Source: an uncultured Porphyromonadaceae bacterium (GTDB lineage: Bacteria > Bacteroidota > Bacteroidia > Bacteroidales > Muribaculaceae). From it: a DNA stretch of 64,000 nt. The position numbers were made by a program, and so were the translations under genes. The stretch's first letter is position 1. Every line of letters starts with the position of its first letter. The DNA lies in NCBI GenBank assembly GCA_937892215.1, contig CALAVE010000025.1, positions 3,516 to 67,515 of the forward strand, in the 5' to 3' direction. Of the stretch, positions 8,165 to 17,327 are shown one piece after another. The notes beneath the pieces were generated by a model. That model was not told the DNA's origin. It made no database searches and saw only the letters and a list, made by a program, of their open reading frames with translations.

Positions 8165-10428
8165 GAAAGATATTGCTTATAATCATGATGCTACCCCTGC
8201 TGCTCAAGGCAGGGGAAGTGTCGTCGCCGAACGGAAACGTGAACGTGCGATTCTGGGTGGATGACAAGGGGCGCCCCACGTACGAGATGAGTTACAAGGG
8301 GCGTGCGGTGGTTAAGCCGTCGCACCTAGGGCTGGAACTGGCCAAGGACAAGCACGCGTCGATGGGTCTGGAGGAGACCGATCTGATGGATGGCTTCAGA
8401 ATAACCGGCGAGCGGACGAGCACATTCGACGAGACGTGGCAGCCGGTGTGGGGCGAAAGTCAGGACATCCGTAACCACTACAACGAACTGGAGGTGACGC
8501 TGGACCGCGAGTGGGAGACCACAGGCGTGTCGGCCTATGAGGGCGAGCGAGGGCGGTGGTTCCAGCCACACCACAGGCGGATAATAATCCGATTCCGTGT
8601 GTATGACGAAGGAATGGGGTTCCGCTACGAGTTTCCTCAGCAGGAAGAACTGAACTACTTCCTGATAAAGGAGGAGCGGAGTGAGTTTGCCATGACAGGT
8701 GACCACAAGGCGTTCTGGATTCCTGGAGACTACGACACGCAGGAGCAGAACATTCAGGAAAGCCGGCTGAGCGAAATCCGCAACCTGCATCACCAGGCAG
8801 TGCACTGGGAGAACTCGTCGGTGGCGGTGTTCTCGGAGACCGGAGTGCAAACGTCGCTTCAGATGAAGACCGACGACGGGCTGTACATCAACATCCATGA
8901 GGCGGCCTGTGTGGATTATGCCACGATGCACCTGGAACTGGTGGATGCCAAGACTACGCACCTGTCGGAGAAACTTGCCGGCCACACTAACCGGTACACC
9001 CCGGCACCGGAACCGTCGGAATATCCGCTGCCGGCGTCGATGACGTTTGTGAGTCATCTCACGCCCGACGCAACCGGGCTGAAGGGTGCGATGCAGACCC
9101 CATGCCAGAGTCCGTGGCGCACGGTGATGGTGAGCGACGACGCGCGCGACATGCTCAGCAGCAACCTGATACTGAACCTGAACGAGCCATGCAAGATAGA
9201 GGACACATCGTGGATTCACCCCACCAAATACTGCGGAGTGTGGTGGGAAATGATTGTTGGCAAGAGTTCGTGGAACTACACCGACGAGTTCCCAGGCGTG
9301 AAACTGGGTCTGACCGACTGGAACAGCGCCAAGCCGAACGGCCGTCACGGCGCGAATAATGCCAAGGTGATGCGCTACATAGACTTCGCAGCCAAGAACG
9401 GGCTGGACCAGGTGCTGGTGGAAGGCTGGAACGTGGGCTGGGAGGACTGGGCCAACATGTGGAAGCAGGACGTGTTTGACTTTGTTACGCCATATCCCGA
9501 CTTTGATATAGACATGCTGAACAAATACGCTCACAGCAAGGGCGTGAAACTGATGATGCACCATGAGACCAGTTCATCGGTGGTGAACTACGAGCGACAT
9601 TTGGCCAAGGCTTACGACCTGATGAACAAATACGGTTACGATGCAGTGAAGACCGGCTATGTGGGCGACATAATCCCGCGTGGCGACCATCACTTCTCGC
9701 AGTCGATGAACAATCACTACCTGTACGTGATAAAGGAAGCGGCCAAGCGCCACATAATGGTGAACGCCCATGAGGCGGTTCGCCCCACCGGACTGTGCAG
9801 GACTTACCCCAACATGGTGGGCAACGAGAGTTCTCGCGGCAACGAGTACGAGGCCTTCTTCGGAAGCAATCCCAATCACACGGTGATATTGCCGTTTACC
9901 CGTCTGCAGGGCGGTCCGATGGACTTCACACCGGGAATATTCGAGACCCAGTTGAGCACGTGGAGCAACAACAAAATGTGGGTGCACAGCACACTAGTGG
10001 GGCAGATGGCCCTGTACGTGACGCTCTACAGCCCGCTGCAGATGGCTGCCGACCTGCCGGAGAACTACGAGAAGTTTGACGACGCGTTCCAGTTTGTCCG
10101 CGACGTGGCAGTGGACTGGAGCGAGAGCATCTACTTAGAGGCCGAGCCCGGCGACTACGTGACCGTGGCGCGCAAAGGCAAGGGGACCGACAACTGGTTT
10201 ATAGGCGGCAAGTGCGACGAGAACGGGCATGTGACCGAAATCAAACTTGATTTTCTGGACAAGGGCCGCAAATATGACTGTGCGATATATGCCGACGCTA
10301 AGGACGCGCATTATGAGACCAATCCCAAGGCATACGTGATAACCCACAAGACAGTGAAGCAAGGCGACAAACTGAAGTTGACCGAAGCACCGGGCGGAGG
10401 TTTCGCGATATCGCTGATGGCGAAGTGA
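8161..10428 (+). CDS. GH97 alpha-glucosidase, SusB-like
   Basis: A 755-residue secreted or periplasmic enzyme with a signal peptide (MRKILLIIMMLPLLLKAGE). It has the GH97 order: an N-terminal beta-sandwich (VSSPNGNVNVRFWVDDKGRP), a catalytic TIM barrel and a C-terminal beta domain. Likely catalytic glutamates lie in LMMHHETSSSVVNYE, NAHEAVRPTGL and GNESSRGNEYEAF. The Glu of the HHET segment suggests the inverting, SusB-type subgroup acting on alpha-glucosides rather than the retaining subgroup, but that reading is from memory of the family. It overlaps malQ by 4 bp. It would release glucose from maltodextrins in the periplasm. Confidence 0.92.
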   Translation: MRKILLIIMMLPLLLKAGEVSSPNGNVNVRFWVDDKGRPTYEMSYKGRAVVKPSHLGLELAKDKHASMGLEETDLMDGFRITGERTSTFDETWQPVWGESQDIRNHYNELEVTLDREWETTGVSAYEGERGRWFQPHHRRIIIRFRVYDEGMGFRYEFPQQEELNYFLIKEERSEFAMTGDHKAFWIPGDYDTQEQNIQESRLSEIRNLHHQAVHWENSSVAVFSETGVQTSLQMKTDDGLYINIHEAACVDYATMHLELVDAKTTHLSEKLAGHTNRYTPAPEPSEYPLPASMTFVSHLTPDATGLKGAMQTPCQSPWRTVMVSDDARDMLSSNLILNLNEPCKIEDTSWIHPTKYCGVWWEMIVGKSSWNYTDEFPGVKLGLTDWNSAKPNGRHGANNAKVMRYIDFAAKNGLDQVLVEGWNVGWEDWANMWKQDVFDFVTPYPDFDIDMLNKYAHSKGVKLMMHHETSSSVVNYERHLAKAYDLMNKYGYDAVKTGYVGDIIPRGDHHFSQSMNNHYLYVIKEAAKRHIMVNAHEAVRPTGLCRTYPNMVGNESSRGNEYEAFFGSNPNHTVILPFTRLQGGPMDFTPGIFETQLSTWSNNKMWVHSTLVGQMALYVTLYSPLQMAADLPENYEKFDDAFQFVRDVAVDWSESIYLEAEPGDYVTVARKGKGTDNWFIGGKCDENGHVTEIKLDFLDKGRKYDCAIYADAKDAHYETNPKAYVITHKTVKQGDKLKLTEAPGGGFAISLMAK

Positions 10429-10444
10429 CACAATACCCACAAGA

Positions 10445-10480
10445 CAGCCGGAAACCGGACGCTACCGGAAATTCCGGCTG
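10445..10480 (+). terminator. Intergenic hairpin between GH97 and pullulanase genes
   Basis: CAGCCGGAA (10445-10453) pairs perfectly with TTCCGGCTG (10472-10480) around an 18-nt loop. No U-tract follows closely, so it could be a weak terminator, an mRNA-stabilising stem or a processing site that sets the relative expression of the enzymes. Confidence 0.45.
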
Positions 10481-10557
10481 GCTTGCCTATCCGGATTAAA
10501 AAAGAATGTGTTATAACATAAATCCGAATGACCGATTTGGATAAAAACGTAATACCG

Positions 10558-12456
10558 ATGGCAAAACGAATTATTATGGCATTGATAGCCACGGCGGCAC
10601 TGTGCGTGAACGCACAGACGCCCATGTTTAATGAGATGAGTTACAGCGCGGCTCAAACCGATTTTAACTTTTCAGGCGGAGACAAAGCCGCTAAGAGCGT
10701 GACGCTGCGCATATATCGCTCCGGCGACAGTGCGAAACCGTTTAAGACGGTGAAAATGAAGAAGAGCGGCACCGCTTACAAGGCCACCGTGACAGGCGAC
10801 CTGAAAGGTTGCTTCTACACGTTCGACGCAGGGCGCGGAGAGTTCCCCGGCTACTTTGCGAAAGCCGTGGGCGTGAACGGACGTCGCGGAGCCGTAGTTG
10901 ACCTGGCCGATACCGACCCCGAAGGGTGGGCAAAAGACCGCCGTCCGACTATAGCGATGAAGAACGTGATACTCTATGAACTGCATCACAGAGATTTCTC
11001 TATAGACGCTACTTCCGGACTGGAGCATAAAGGCAAATTCCTGGCACTGACCGAGGCGAAGGCCATAAAGCACCTGACCGACCTGGGCGTGAACGCGGTG
11101 CACGTGCTGCCGTCGTTCGACTACGCGTCGGTGGATGAGACGCGGCTTAACGTTCCGCAGTACAACTGGGGCTATGACCCACAGAACTATAACGTGCCCG
11201 AAGGCGGCTACTCCACTAATCCTTACGACCCGTGCGTGAGAATCAAGGAATTCAAGCAGATGGTTCAGGCCCTTCACGCCGCCGGCATAAAGGTGATACT
11301 GGATGTGGTGTATAACCACACGTTCAACACCGACCGGAGCAATTTCACGCTGGGCGGCTGGGACAGCGCGTACCGTCACCGCGCCGACGGCAGTTACAGC
11401 AACGGCTCGGGCTGCGGTAACGAGACAGCGAGCGAGACCCCCAAGTTCCGCGAGTATATGATAGAGAGCCTTCGCTACTGGGTGGAAGAGTACCATCTGG
11501 ACGGCTTCAGGGTGGATCTGATGGGAGTTCACGACATAGCCACTATGAACGAAATCCGCAAGGCACTGCCCGAAGACGTGATTATCTACGGCGAGGGCTG
11601 GAGCGCCGGTGAGTGCGCGTATCCGCACGAGAAATTGGGCATGAAGGCCCACATTAAGCAGATGCCAGGCATAGCGGCGTTCAGCGACGACCTGCGCGAC
11701 GCACTGCGCGGACCGTTCAGCGACGACCACAAGGGCGCGTTTCTTGCCGGTCTTCCGGGAGAGGAAGAGAGCATCAAGGCCGGCATAGTGGGCTGCATCA
11801 GCCACCCCGACGTGGACTATGCAAAGGTGAACTACAGCAAAGAGCCGTGGGCACAGGAGCCCACACAGATGATAAGTTATGTGAGTTGTCACGATGATAT
11901 GTGCCTTGTAGATCGCCTGAGGAGCAGCATACCCAACATCAGCGACGACGAACTCATAAGACTTGACCTGCTGGCCCAGACGGCGGTGTTCACGTCGCAG
12001 GGCGTTCCGTTCCTGCTAAGCGGCGAGGAGATGCTGCGCGACAAGAAGGGAGTGCACAACAGTTTTGAGTCGCCCGACAGCATCAATCACCTGGACTGGA
12101 GCCGACTTGAGACCAAGCCGGAGGTGATGAACTACTACAGTCGCCTGATAGCGATGCGCAAGCATCACCGCGCGTTCAGAATGGGAGACGCAGAACTGGT
12201 TAGAGAAAATGTGCGTTTTCTGCCCACTGAGGATTGTATGGTGGCATTCGTGATAAAGGGAACGAATGTTGGCGACAGTTGGCACGACATACTGGTGGTG
12301 CTTAACGCCAACAAGGAGCCGCGCACGGTGGACGTGCCGCTGAGGAGTTATACGGTGGTGTGCCGCAACCTGCTTATTGACGAGAAAGGCATAGACAGGG
12401 TATATGGGAACAAAGTGGTGGTTCCGGCACAGTCGGCACTGATAATGCATGATTAG
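10558..12456 (+). CDS. Type I pullulanase (GH13_14)
   Basis: A 632-residue debranching enzyme that hydrolyses alpha-1,6 links of pullulan and limit dextrins. The start at 10558 is chosen because it opens directly into a signal peptide (MAKRIIMALIATAALCVNAQ). A short CBM48-like domain comes first. The type I pullulanase signature YNWGYDP is present, with the four GH13 regions DVVYNHT, GFRVDLMGV (nucleophile Asp), YGEGW (acid Glu) and YVSCHDD. This form is shorter than Gram-positive PulA. It lies 130 bp after the GH97 gene and 38 bp before the SusA-like gene, on the same strand. Confidence 0.94.
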   Translation: MAKRIIMALIATAALCVNAQTPMFNEMSYSAAQTDFNFSGGDKAAKSVTLRIYRSGDSAKPFKTVKMKKSGTAYKATVTGDLKGCFYTFDAGRGEFPGYFAKAVGVNGRRGAVVDLADTDPEGWAKDRRPTIAMKNVILYELHHRDFSIDATSGLEHKGKFLALTEAKAIKHLTDLGVNAVHVLPSFDYASVDETRLNVPQYNWGYDPQNYNVPEGGYSTNPYDPCVRIKEFKQMVQALHAAGIKVILDVVYNHTFNTDRSNFTLGGWDSAYRHRADGSYSNGSGCGNETASETPKFREYMIESLRYWVEEYHLDGFRVDLMGVHDIATMNEIRKALPEDVIIYGEGWSAGECAYPHEKLGMKAHIKQMPGIAAFSDDLRDALRGPFSDDHKGAFLAGLPGEEESIKAGIVGCISHPDVDYAKVNYSKEPWAQEPTQMISYVSCHDDMCLVDRLRSSIPNISDDELIRLDLLAQTAVFTSQGVPFLLSGEEMLRDKKGVHNSFESPDSINHLDWSRLETKPEVMNYYSRLIAMRKHHRAFRMGDAELVRENVRFLPTEDCMVAFVIKGTNVGDSWHDILVVLNANKEPRTVDVPLRSYTVVCRNLLIDEKGIDRVYGNKVVVPAQSALIMHD

Positions 12457-12494
12457 CAGAAGGTTAGGAAACAGAAGATATTAGTGGTAGGAAG

Positions 12495-14417
12495 ATGAGA
12501 CGAATAGTTTTGACGTTGCTGGCATTGCTGGCGATGAATATGGCATGGGCGGCCCCCAAGCCCGAAGTGAAGCGTATAGACCCCACGAACTGGTTTGTGG
12601 GGATGAAGGACAGCAGCGTCCAACTCATGGTGTATGGTGACGGAATACGCGACGCTCAGGTGAGCACGGATTACGCCGGAGTGCGGATTGACAGCGTGGT
12701 GCGGCTCGACAGCCCCAATTATCTGCTGGTTTACGTGAATCTGAGAACCGCCCGCCCCGGGACCATGCGGCTCACTTTCAGCAAAGGCGGCGGAAAGACG
12801 GTGGTGGACTACGAACTCAAGGCGCGCGAGATGCCGGGAGAAATGCGTCGCGGCTTCACCAACGCCGATGTGCTGTATATGCTGATGCCCGACCGGTTTG
12901 CCAACGGCAGCGTGGAGAACGACCAGGTGGAGGGAATGAACCCCTACCATGTGGATCGTAATAAGCCGAGTCTGCGTCATGGCGGAGACTTGGAAGGCAT
13001 CAGGCAGCATCTGGACTATCTGGACGAGTTGGGCGTGACGGCTCTGTGGCTCACACCGGTGCTGGAGAATGACTCGCCCGACCAGTTTGAGTTCAGCACA
13101 TATCACGGCTATGCCACTACTGACTACTATAAAGTGGATCGCCGCTTCGGCAGCAACGCGGACTATCGCCGTCTGATTGACGAAGCGCACGGGCGCGGGA
13201 TGCGAGTGGTGATGGACATGATATTCAATCACTGCGGATATGAGCATCCGTGGGTTAAAGACCTGCCGAGCAAAGACTGGCTTAACAAGTCGGAGTGGCT
13301 CGAGGAGTCGAACGGACGGCATGATACGCGCGGAACGAGTTATGTGCAGACCAATTACCGCCTTTCTACCATACTTGACCCTTATGCGAGCAAGATTGAC
13401 CGGATGGAGACCGTGGAAGGTTGGTTCGTATCGGGCATGCCGGACCTGAACCAGAATAACGTGCACGTGATGAACTACCTGACGCAGAACAGCATCTGGT
13501 GGATAGAGACAGTGGGCATCGATGGCATCCGCATGGACACTTATCCTTATGCATCGGCCGAACCGATGGCACGGTGGATGGCGCGAATCAACGAAGAGTA
13601 CCCCAACTTCAACGTGGTGGGCGAGACGTGGTTTGAGCAACCTGCCTACACTGCCACATGGCAGAAAGACAGTAAGTTGGCAGAAAAAACCAGTAACTTG
13701 AAGACGGTTATGGACTTCTCGCTCTATGCCGCAATGGACTCGGCACGAAAAGAGGAGACCACCGGGCAGTGGCGCGGGTTCAACCGCGTGTATAACAGCC
13801 TGGTGTTCGATTATCTGTACCCGAATCCCAGCAGTGTGATGGCATTTATTGAGAATCATGACACCGACCGCTTCTTGCATAACGGAAGTGACCGCCAGCG
13901 GCTGAAACAAGCGCTGGCGCTGCTGCTGACCGTGAACCGCATACCGCAACTGTACTACGGCACTGAGGTGCTGATGAATGGAGTAAAGCAGCGTTCCGAC
14001 GGCTTCGTTAGGAAAGACATGATAGGCGGTTTCCCCGATGACGACAGGAGTACCTTCACCGCAGAGGGCAGGACCGACGCAGAGAACGATATGTTCAACT
14101 GGCTGAAGACCGTGCTTCACTGGCGTCGGGGCAACGATGTGATAACCGAGGGCCGCCAGATTCAGTTCATACCTTTCGGCGGAGTGTATGTGCTGGTTCG
14201 CACACTGGCCGGTAGGACGGTGATGACAGTGGTTAACGGAATGGAGCACGAGTCCACACTATTGGTGAACCGCTATGCCGAGGTGATAGGCACGGCAACG
14301 GAAGCCACCGATGTGACCAGCGGCAGGCGATATGACCTGACGAAAGACATATCACTAAGTGCACGCGATGTGCTGATACTGGAATTTTATGAAGCTGATA
14401 ACAAGTTGGGGCGGTAA
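12495..14417 (+). CDS. GH13 neopullulanase/alpha-amylase, SusA-like
   Basis: A 640-residue enzyme with a signal peptide (MRRIVLTLLALLAMNMAWA) and a cyclomaltodextrinase-type N-terminal beta domain (residues ~25-115, VKRIDPTNWFVGMKDSSVQL), followed by the GH13 barrel. The GH13 motifs are DMIFNHCG, GIRMDTYPY (nucleophile), VGETWFE (acid) and FIENHDTDR. The layout matches SusA of Bacteroides, a periplasmic neopullulanase that cuts maltodextrins and pullulan. It closes the run of amylolytic genes. No susC, susD or susR is next to it. Confidence 0.93.
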   Translation: MRRIVLTLLALLAMNMAWAAPKPEVKRIDPTNWFVGMKDSSVQLMVYGDGIRDAQVSTDYAGVRIDSVVRLDSPNYLLVYVNLRTARPGTMRLTFSKGGGKTVVDYELKAREMPGEMRRGFTNADVLYMLMPDRFANGSVENDQVEGMNPYHVDRNKPSLRHGGDLEGIRQHLDYLDELGVTALWLTPVLENDSPDQFEFSTYHGYATTDYYKVDRRFGSNADYRRLIDEAHGRGMRVVMDMIFNHCGYEHPWVKDLPSKDWLNKSEWLEESNGRHDTRGTSYVQTNYRLSTILDPYASKIDRMETVEGWFVSGMPDLNQNNVHVMNYLTQNSIWWIETVGIDGIRMDTYPYASAEPMARWMARINEEYPNFNVVGETWFEQPAYTATWQKDSKLAEKTSNLKTVMDFSLYAAMDSARKEETTGQWRGFNRVYNSLVFDYLYPNPSSVMAFIENHDTDRFLHNGSDRQRLKQALALLLTVNRIPQLYYGTEVLMNGVKQRSDGFVRKDMIGGFPDDDRSTFTAEGRTDAENDMFNWLKTVLHWRRGNDVITEGRQIQFIPFGGVYVLVRTLAGRTVMTVVNGMEHESTLLVNRYAEVIGTATEATDVTSGRRYDLTKDISLSARDVLILEFYEADNKLGR

Positions 14418-14451
14418 GAATTAAGAGATAAAAAAAGAATTAAGAATAGAG

Positions 14452-15987
14452 ATGATATCATTATTAGTTAGCCTTGTGGCCCTGGTTTTGGGTTACATGT
14501 TATACGGTGTGGTGGTGGAGCGGATAGCGCGCCCCACCGATGCTGTGACTCCGGCAGTGCGGCTTGCCGATGGAGTGGATTATGTGGCGATGCCCACGTG
14601 GCGCGTGTTCATGATACAGTTCCTGAATATAGCGGGAACCGGTCCCATATTCGGTGCGATAATGGGAATATGGTTCGGTCCTGCGGCTTACCTGTGGATA
14701 GTGCTGGGCTGTATCTTCGCCGGAGCGGTTCACGACTTTTTCTGCGGGATCCTGTCGATGCGTCACGACGGGGCCGGTCTGCCGGTGATTGTGGGCAATT
14801 ATCTGGGCAAGAACGTGCAGCGACTAATGCTTGCTTTCTCGTTGTTGCTTCTGCTGATAGTGGGAGTGGTATTCGTGTACTCACCGGCCATAATCCTGGG
14901 CGGTATGTGGGGCGACAAACTGACGTGGGTTATGGTGATCTTCATTTATTACATAATTGCCACACTTCTTCCGATAGACAAACTGATAGGCAAGGTGTAT
15001 CCGCTGTTTGCCGTGTCGCTGCTGTTCATGGCGCTGGCGCTGATGGTGGTGCTGGTGGTGAAGATGCCGGCATTGCCCGAGGTGTGGCACATGGGCGGCA
15101 TGGAGCAGTGGCTCAGTGCAAACGGAGGTGAGAACTACCAGATGCTGGGAGTGGGCGCGTTCGTGCAAAAGAATCCGTTGTTCCCGTGCCTGTTTATCAC
15201 CATTGCGTGCGGAGCCATCAGCGGCTTCCACGCAACGCAGAGCCCGCTGATGGCGCGTTGCCTGATGAGCGAGCGTCAGGCTCGCCCCATCTTCTACGGC
15301 GCTATGATCACCGAGGGCGTGGTGGCACTGATTTGGGCCGCCGTTTCATCGTATTTCTTCTACTATGGTGGCTGGCGCGAGGTGGTGTCGCCCGAAACGG
15401 TGGACGCGTTCGTTTCTCAGTTCGGTACCGGTGAGGGAAAGACATTGATACAATATTTCAGTGCCCCCGACGTAGTGAAACTGGTTAGCACCGGCTGGCT
15501 GGGTGTGGTCGGAGGGCTGCTGGCCATACTGGGTGTGGTGGCTGCTCCAATAACGAGTGGAGACACAGCGTTCAGGAGCGCGCGACTGATAATAGCCGAT
15601 TTTCTTCACCTGAATCAGAAAGACAAGCGAAATCGCCTGTTTGTTGCGGTTCCGATGTTTGCGGCGGCCTTTCTGTTACTGCTGTGGCAGGTGAATAACC
15701 CTGACGGCTTCAACGCGCTGTGGCAGTATTTCGGGTGGAGCAACCAGTCGATAACCGTGTTCACGTTGTGGGCAATGACGGTGTATCTGGTGCGTAACAA
15801 GCGAAACTATCTTGTAACGCTGGTACCGGCCGTATTTATGACGGTGGTGTGCAGTGTGGCCTTCGTGGTGTCGCCGCTTATGCTGGGTCTGAACGAGGGC
15901 CTTATTCCCTGGGTGAGCGCGGGTGTCGCTATGGTTGCGCTGACGTGGTTCTGTGTGTGGATGCGTCGCTCCAGTACAAAAGCGTAA
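14452..15987 (+). CDS. cstA: Carbon starvation protein CstA family transporter
   Basis: A 511-residue polytopic inner membrane protein. CstA proteins take up small peptides or pyruvate when carbon is short. Seen here are the family's opening (VALVLGYMLYGVVVERI), RVFMIQFLNIAGTGPIFGAI, the conserved PAAYLWIVLGCIFAGAVHDF and a segment ISGFHATQSPLMARC. It is shorter than E. coli CstA (~700) but normal for the Bacteroidetes form. It begins 34 bp after the SusA-like gene, so it may be read through from the starch genes; the link to starch use is only positional. Confidence 0.9.
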   Translation: MISLLVSLVALVLGYMLYGVVVERIARPTDAVTPAVRLADGVDYVAMPTWRVFMIQFLNIAGTGPIFGAIMGIWFGPAAYLWIVLGCIFAGAVHDFFCGILSMRHDGAGLPVIVGNYLGKNVQRLMLAFSLLLLLIVGVVFVYSPAIILGGMWGDKLTWVMVIFIYYIIATLLPIDKLIGKVYPLFAVSLLFMALALMVVLVVKMPALPEVWHMGGMEQWLSANGGENYQMLGVGAFVQKNPLFPCLFITIACGAISGFHATQSPLMARCLMSERQARPIFYGAMITEGVVALIWAAVSSYFFYYGGWREVVSPETVDAFVSQFGTGEGKTLIQYFSAPDVVKLVSTGWLGVVGGLLAILGVVAAPITSGDTAFRSARLIIADFLHLNQKDKRNRLFVAVPMFAAAFLLLLWQVNNPDGFNALWQYFGWSNQSITVFTLWAMTVYLVRNKRNYLVTLVPAVFMTVVCSVAFVVSPLMLGLNEGLIPWVSAGVAMVALTWFCVWMRRSSTKA

Positions 15988-16051
15988 GAAAGTGATAGAT
16001 GCATCGCCAGATGCGCGTTGTGAGAGAATTGGTGTGATAAGTCAGGTGAGT

Positions 16052-16094
16052 AGTTGCTCGCTCCACATTATGCCGTTACGCTCAGTTACTCGCT
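16052..16094. repeat. Short direct repeat next to the transposase remnant
   Basis: AGTTGCTCGCT (16052-16062) and AGTTACTCGCT (16084-16094) differ by one base. The second copy overlaps the end of the shifted transposase frame. They may mark the downstream edge of the transposase unit, or be chance. Confidence 0.3.
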
Positions 16095-16482
16095 TATACT
16101 CTCTTCAAAAGAGCTGTGTTGATGGTGCTCGCGCTGGCCCTTAATATACTCGATTACAATCTTTATGTGACGGCGAAACTGAAAAAGCACCATATTCTTT
16201 TCCCCACCCTACGAACTGTGGAAAGAAGCCGCTCTGTTTCGCCCGGTCGCTGCTTGAGCGCTTAATGTCCCACATCAGGAGGAACAGTGTTACCGTTGGG
16301 GCCAGGTCAATAAGCATGTGGATGTGGTTTTGAATGCCTCCTATGCGGTAGAGAACGCAGTTGTTACGCTTTACAACGCTCGTGATGAATCGGTACATAT
16401 CCTCACTGTGTTCGGCTTGGATGGTCATCAATCGGCTTTTGGTGTTGATGATGATATGGTGAAGTGAGACTACTTTAGTCAT
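16086..16482 (-). pseudogene. REP-associated tyrosine transposase (IS200/Y1-like), frameshifted
   Basis: A small HUH-type transposase of the IS200/RAYT family. The in-frame product from 16482 to 16141 is 113 residues: it has the metal-binding HUH motif (QNHIHMLID) and FVGWGKEYGAFSVSPSHKD, then ends in an abnormal CNRVY. Just at that point (about 16157-16164) the family's next segment is found in another frame: VIEYIKGQREHHQHSSFEES, stopping at 16086. That helix carries the catalytic tyrosine (in IEYIKGQ). The break is equivalent to one extra base or two missing bases. Intact relatives have about 130-150 residues. Unless the frameshift is programmed or a sequencing error, the protein is inactive. 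Confidence 0.8.
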
Positions 16483-16539
16483 GACAATTTGATTTCCGGG
16501 TGTAAAGATAGTTTATTTATGGCAAAGTTGCAACCACTA

Positions 16540-16608
16540 CGGCACATCTCCGAAGTGCCGCCATGCGGGGTGCATCTCTGTCACACAGCGGCAAGTCTTG
16601 CGACTTGC
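16540..16608. repeat. Cluster of REP-like palindromes upstream of the transposase
   Basis: Two perfect hairpins occur within 70 bp: CGGCAC/GTGCCG (16540-16560, 9-nt loop) and GCAAGTC/GACTTGC (16591-16608, 4-nt loop). A smaller ATGC/GCAT pair lies between them. Short palindromes beside a RAYT gene are what its DNA substrate would look like, but only genome-wide copies would prove that these are REP elements. Confidence 0.45.
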
Positions 16609-16632
16609 GCTCCAAGGTTAATTCCTGTTGTT

Positions 16633-16682
16633 TCGCAAGTTTGATCCAAGAGGGCTCGCAAGTTTGATTCCGGAGGGCTCGC
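16633..16682. repeat. Two 23-bp tandem repeats plus a partial third
   Basis: The unit starting TCGCAAGTTTGATCC (16633-16655) is followed directly by a copy starting TCGCAAGTTTGATTCC (16656-16678), with the same GAGGGC ending, and then by TCGC again. The copies differ at only a few positions. No coding frame fits. It lies in the gene-free stretch upstream of feoAB. Confidence 0.7.
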
Positions 16683-16811
16683 GGGTGTGGCTTCTGTGGG
16701 ATGCAGGTGTGGTTTCGGTGTTGTGAGCGGCACTGTGTGATGGTGGATGTGGGGTGGATTGGAATAGATTGAAATGAAATGGCGGGGCATAAGTGCGCCG
16801 ATAAAACCAAA

Positions 16812-16837
16812 ATAAGGTCGTTTCCCAACGACCTTAT
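16812..16837. terminator. Perfect 11-bp hairpin with a 4-nt loop
   Basis: ATAAGGTCGTT (16812-16822) pairs fully with AACGACCTTAT (16827-16837) around TCCC. The stem is strong and symmetric but has no U-tract on either side. It could end transcription coming from either direction, or be another palindromic repeat of the transposase neighbourhood. Confidence 0.5.
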
Positions 16838-17257
16838 CCTGCTAAATACACAATTATCTATAAAACAACTATTTTGATACTAATGTGATTATGTAAATCT
16901 TTTTATTCTTGAATAATCAAAATTTACAACTGACCATAAGAATGGGAGCGGATAAATATCAGCTGAAAGTAGCATGGGAATTAAGTTTTCTAAAGTGGAA
17001 ACTTCATTGAGAAAAAATGTCTCCCTACAATAATCTGAAAATCTTAATCTTATCCAGAACTCTCAATCCTTAGTCTTAAATTCATTGCAAAACTAATCAA
17101 TTTTATTGAAAATCCAAAATTTTTCAGCCGTTTTTTTTATTTTTTTGCGGCGGAGACGCTAAAGAGTGAAATGGGCGATTCGGGCTGAATGGCTGAGAGA
17201 GGTAGCGGCGGTACGTTTGCAGTTAGATTTGTGATGGAAAATAGTGGAAAATGGGTA
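16838..17257. other. Gene-free AT-rich stretch upstream of feoAB
   Basis: About 420 bp with much lower G+C than the neighbours and no reading frame I would call. It contains poly-T runs near 17130-17150. It is part of the 845-bp gene-free interval between the transposase start (16482) and feoAB (17328). I see no riboswitch or RNA gene that I recognise. Confidence 0.5.
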
Positions 17258-17288
17258 TTGACACAAGGGAAGAAAAAGGTTAATTTTG
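17258..17288 (+). promoter_or_regulatory. Promoter of feoAB
   Basis: TTG (17258-17260) and TAATTTTG (17281-17288) are separated by 20 bp, a good Bacteroidetes -33/-7 pair. The start codon is 40 bp downstream. I see no convincing Fur box, but a degenerate one could be missed. Confidence 0.7.
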
Positions 17289-17327
17289 CGGGTTAATAAG
17301 AAATAGAGGATTAAAAACAGGTCGGAA

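Noticed and set aside
12453..14249. A 598-codon minus-strand frame over the SusA-like gene
   Set aside because: The gene on the plus strand has all GH13 motifs and a signal peptide; the minus frame has none.
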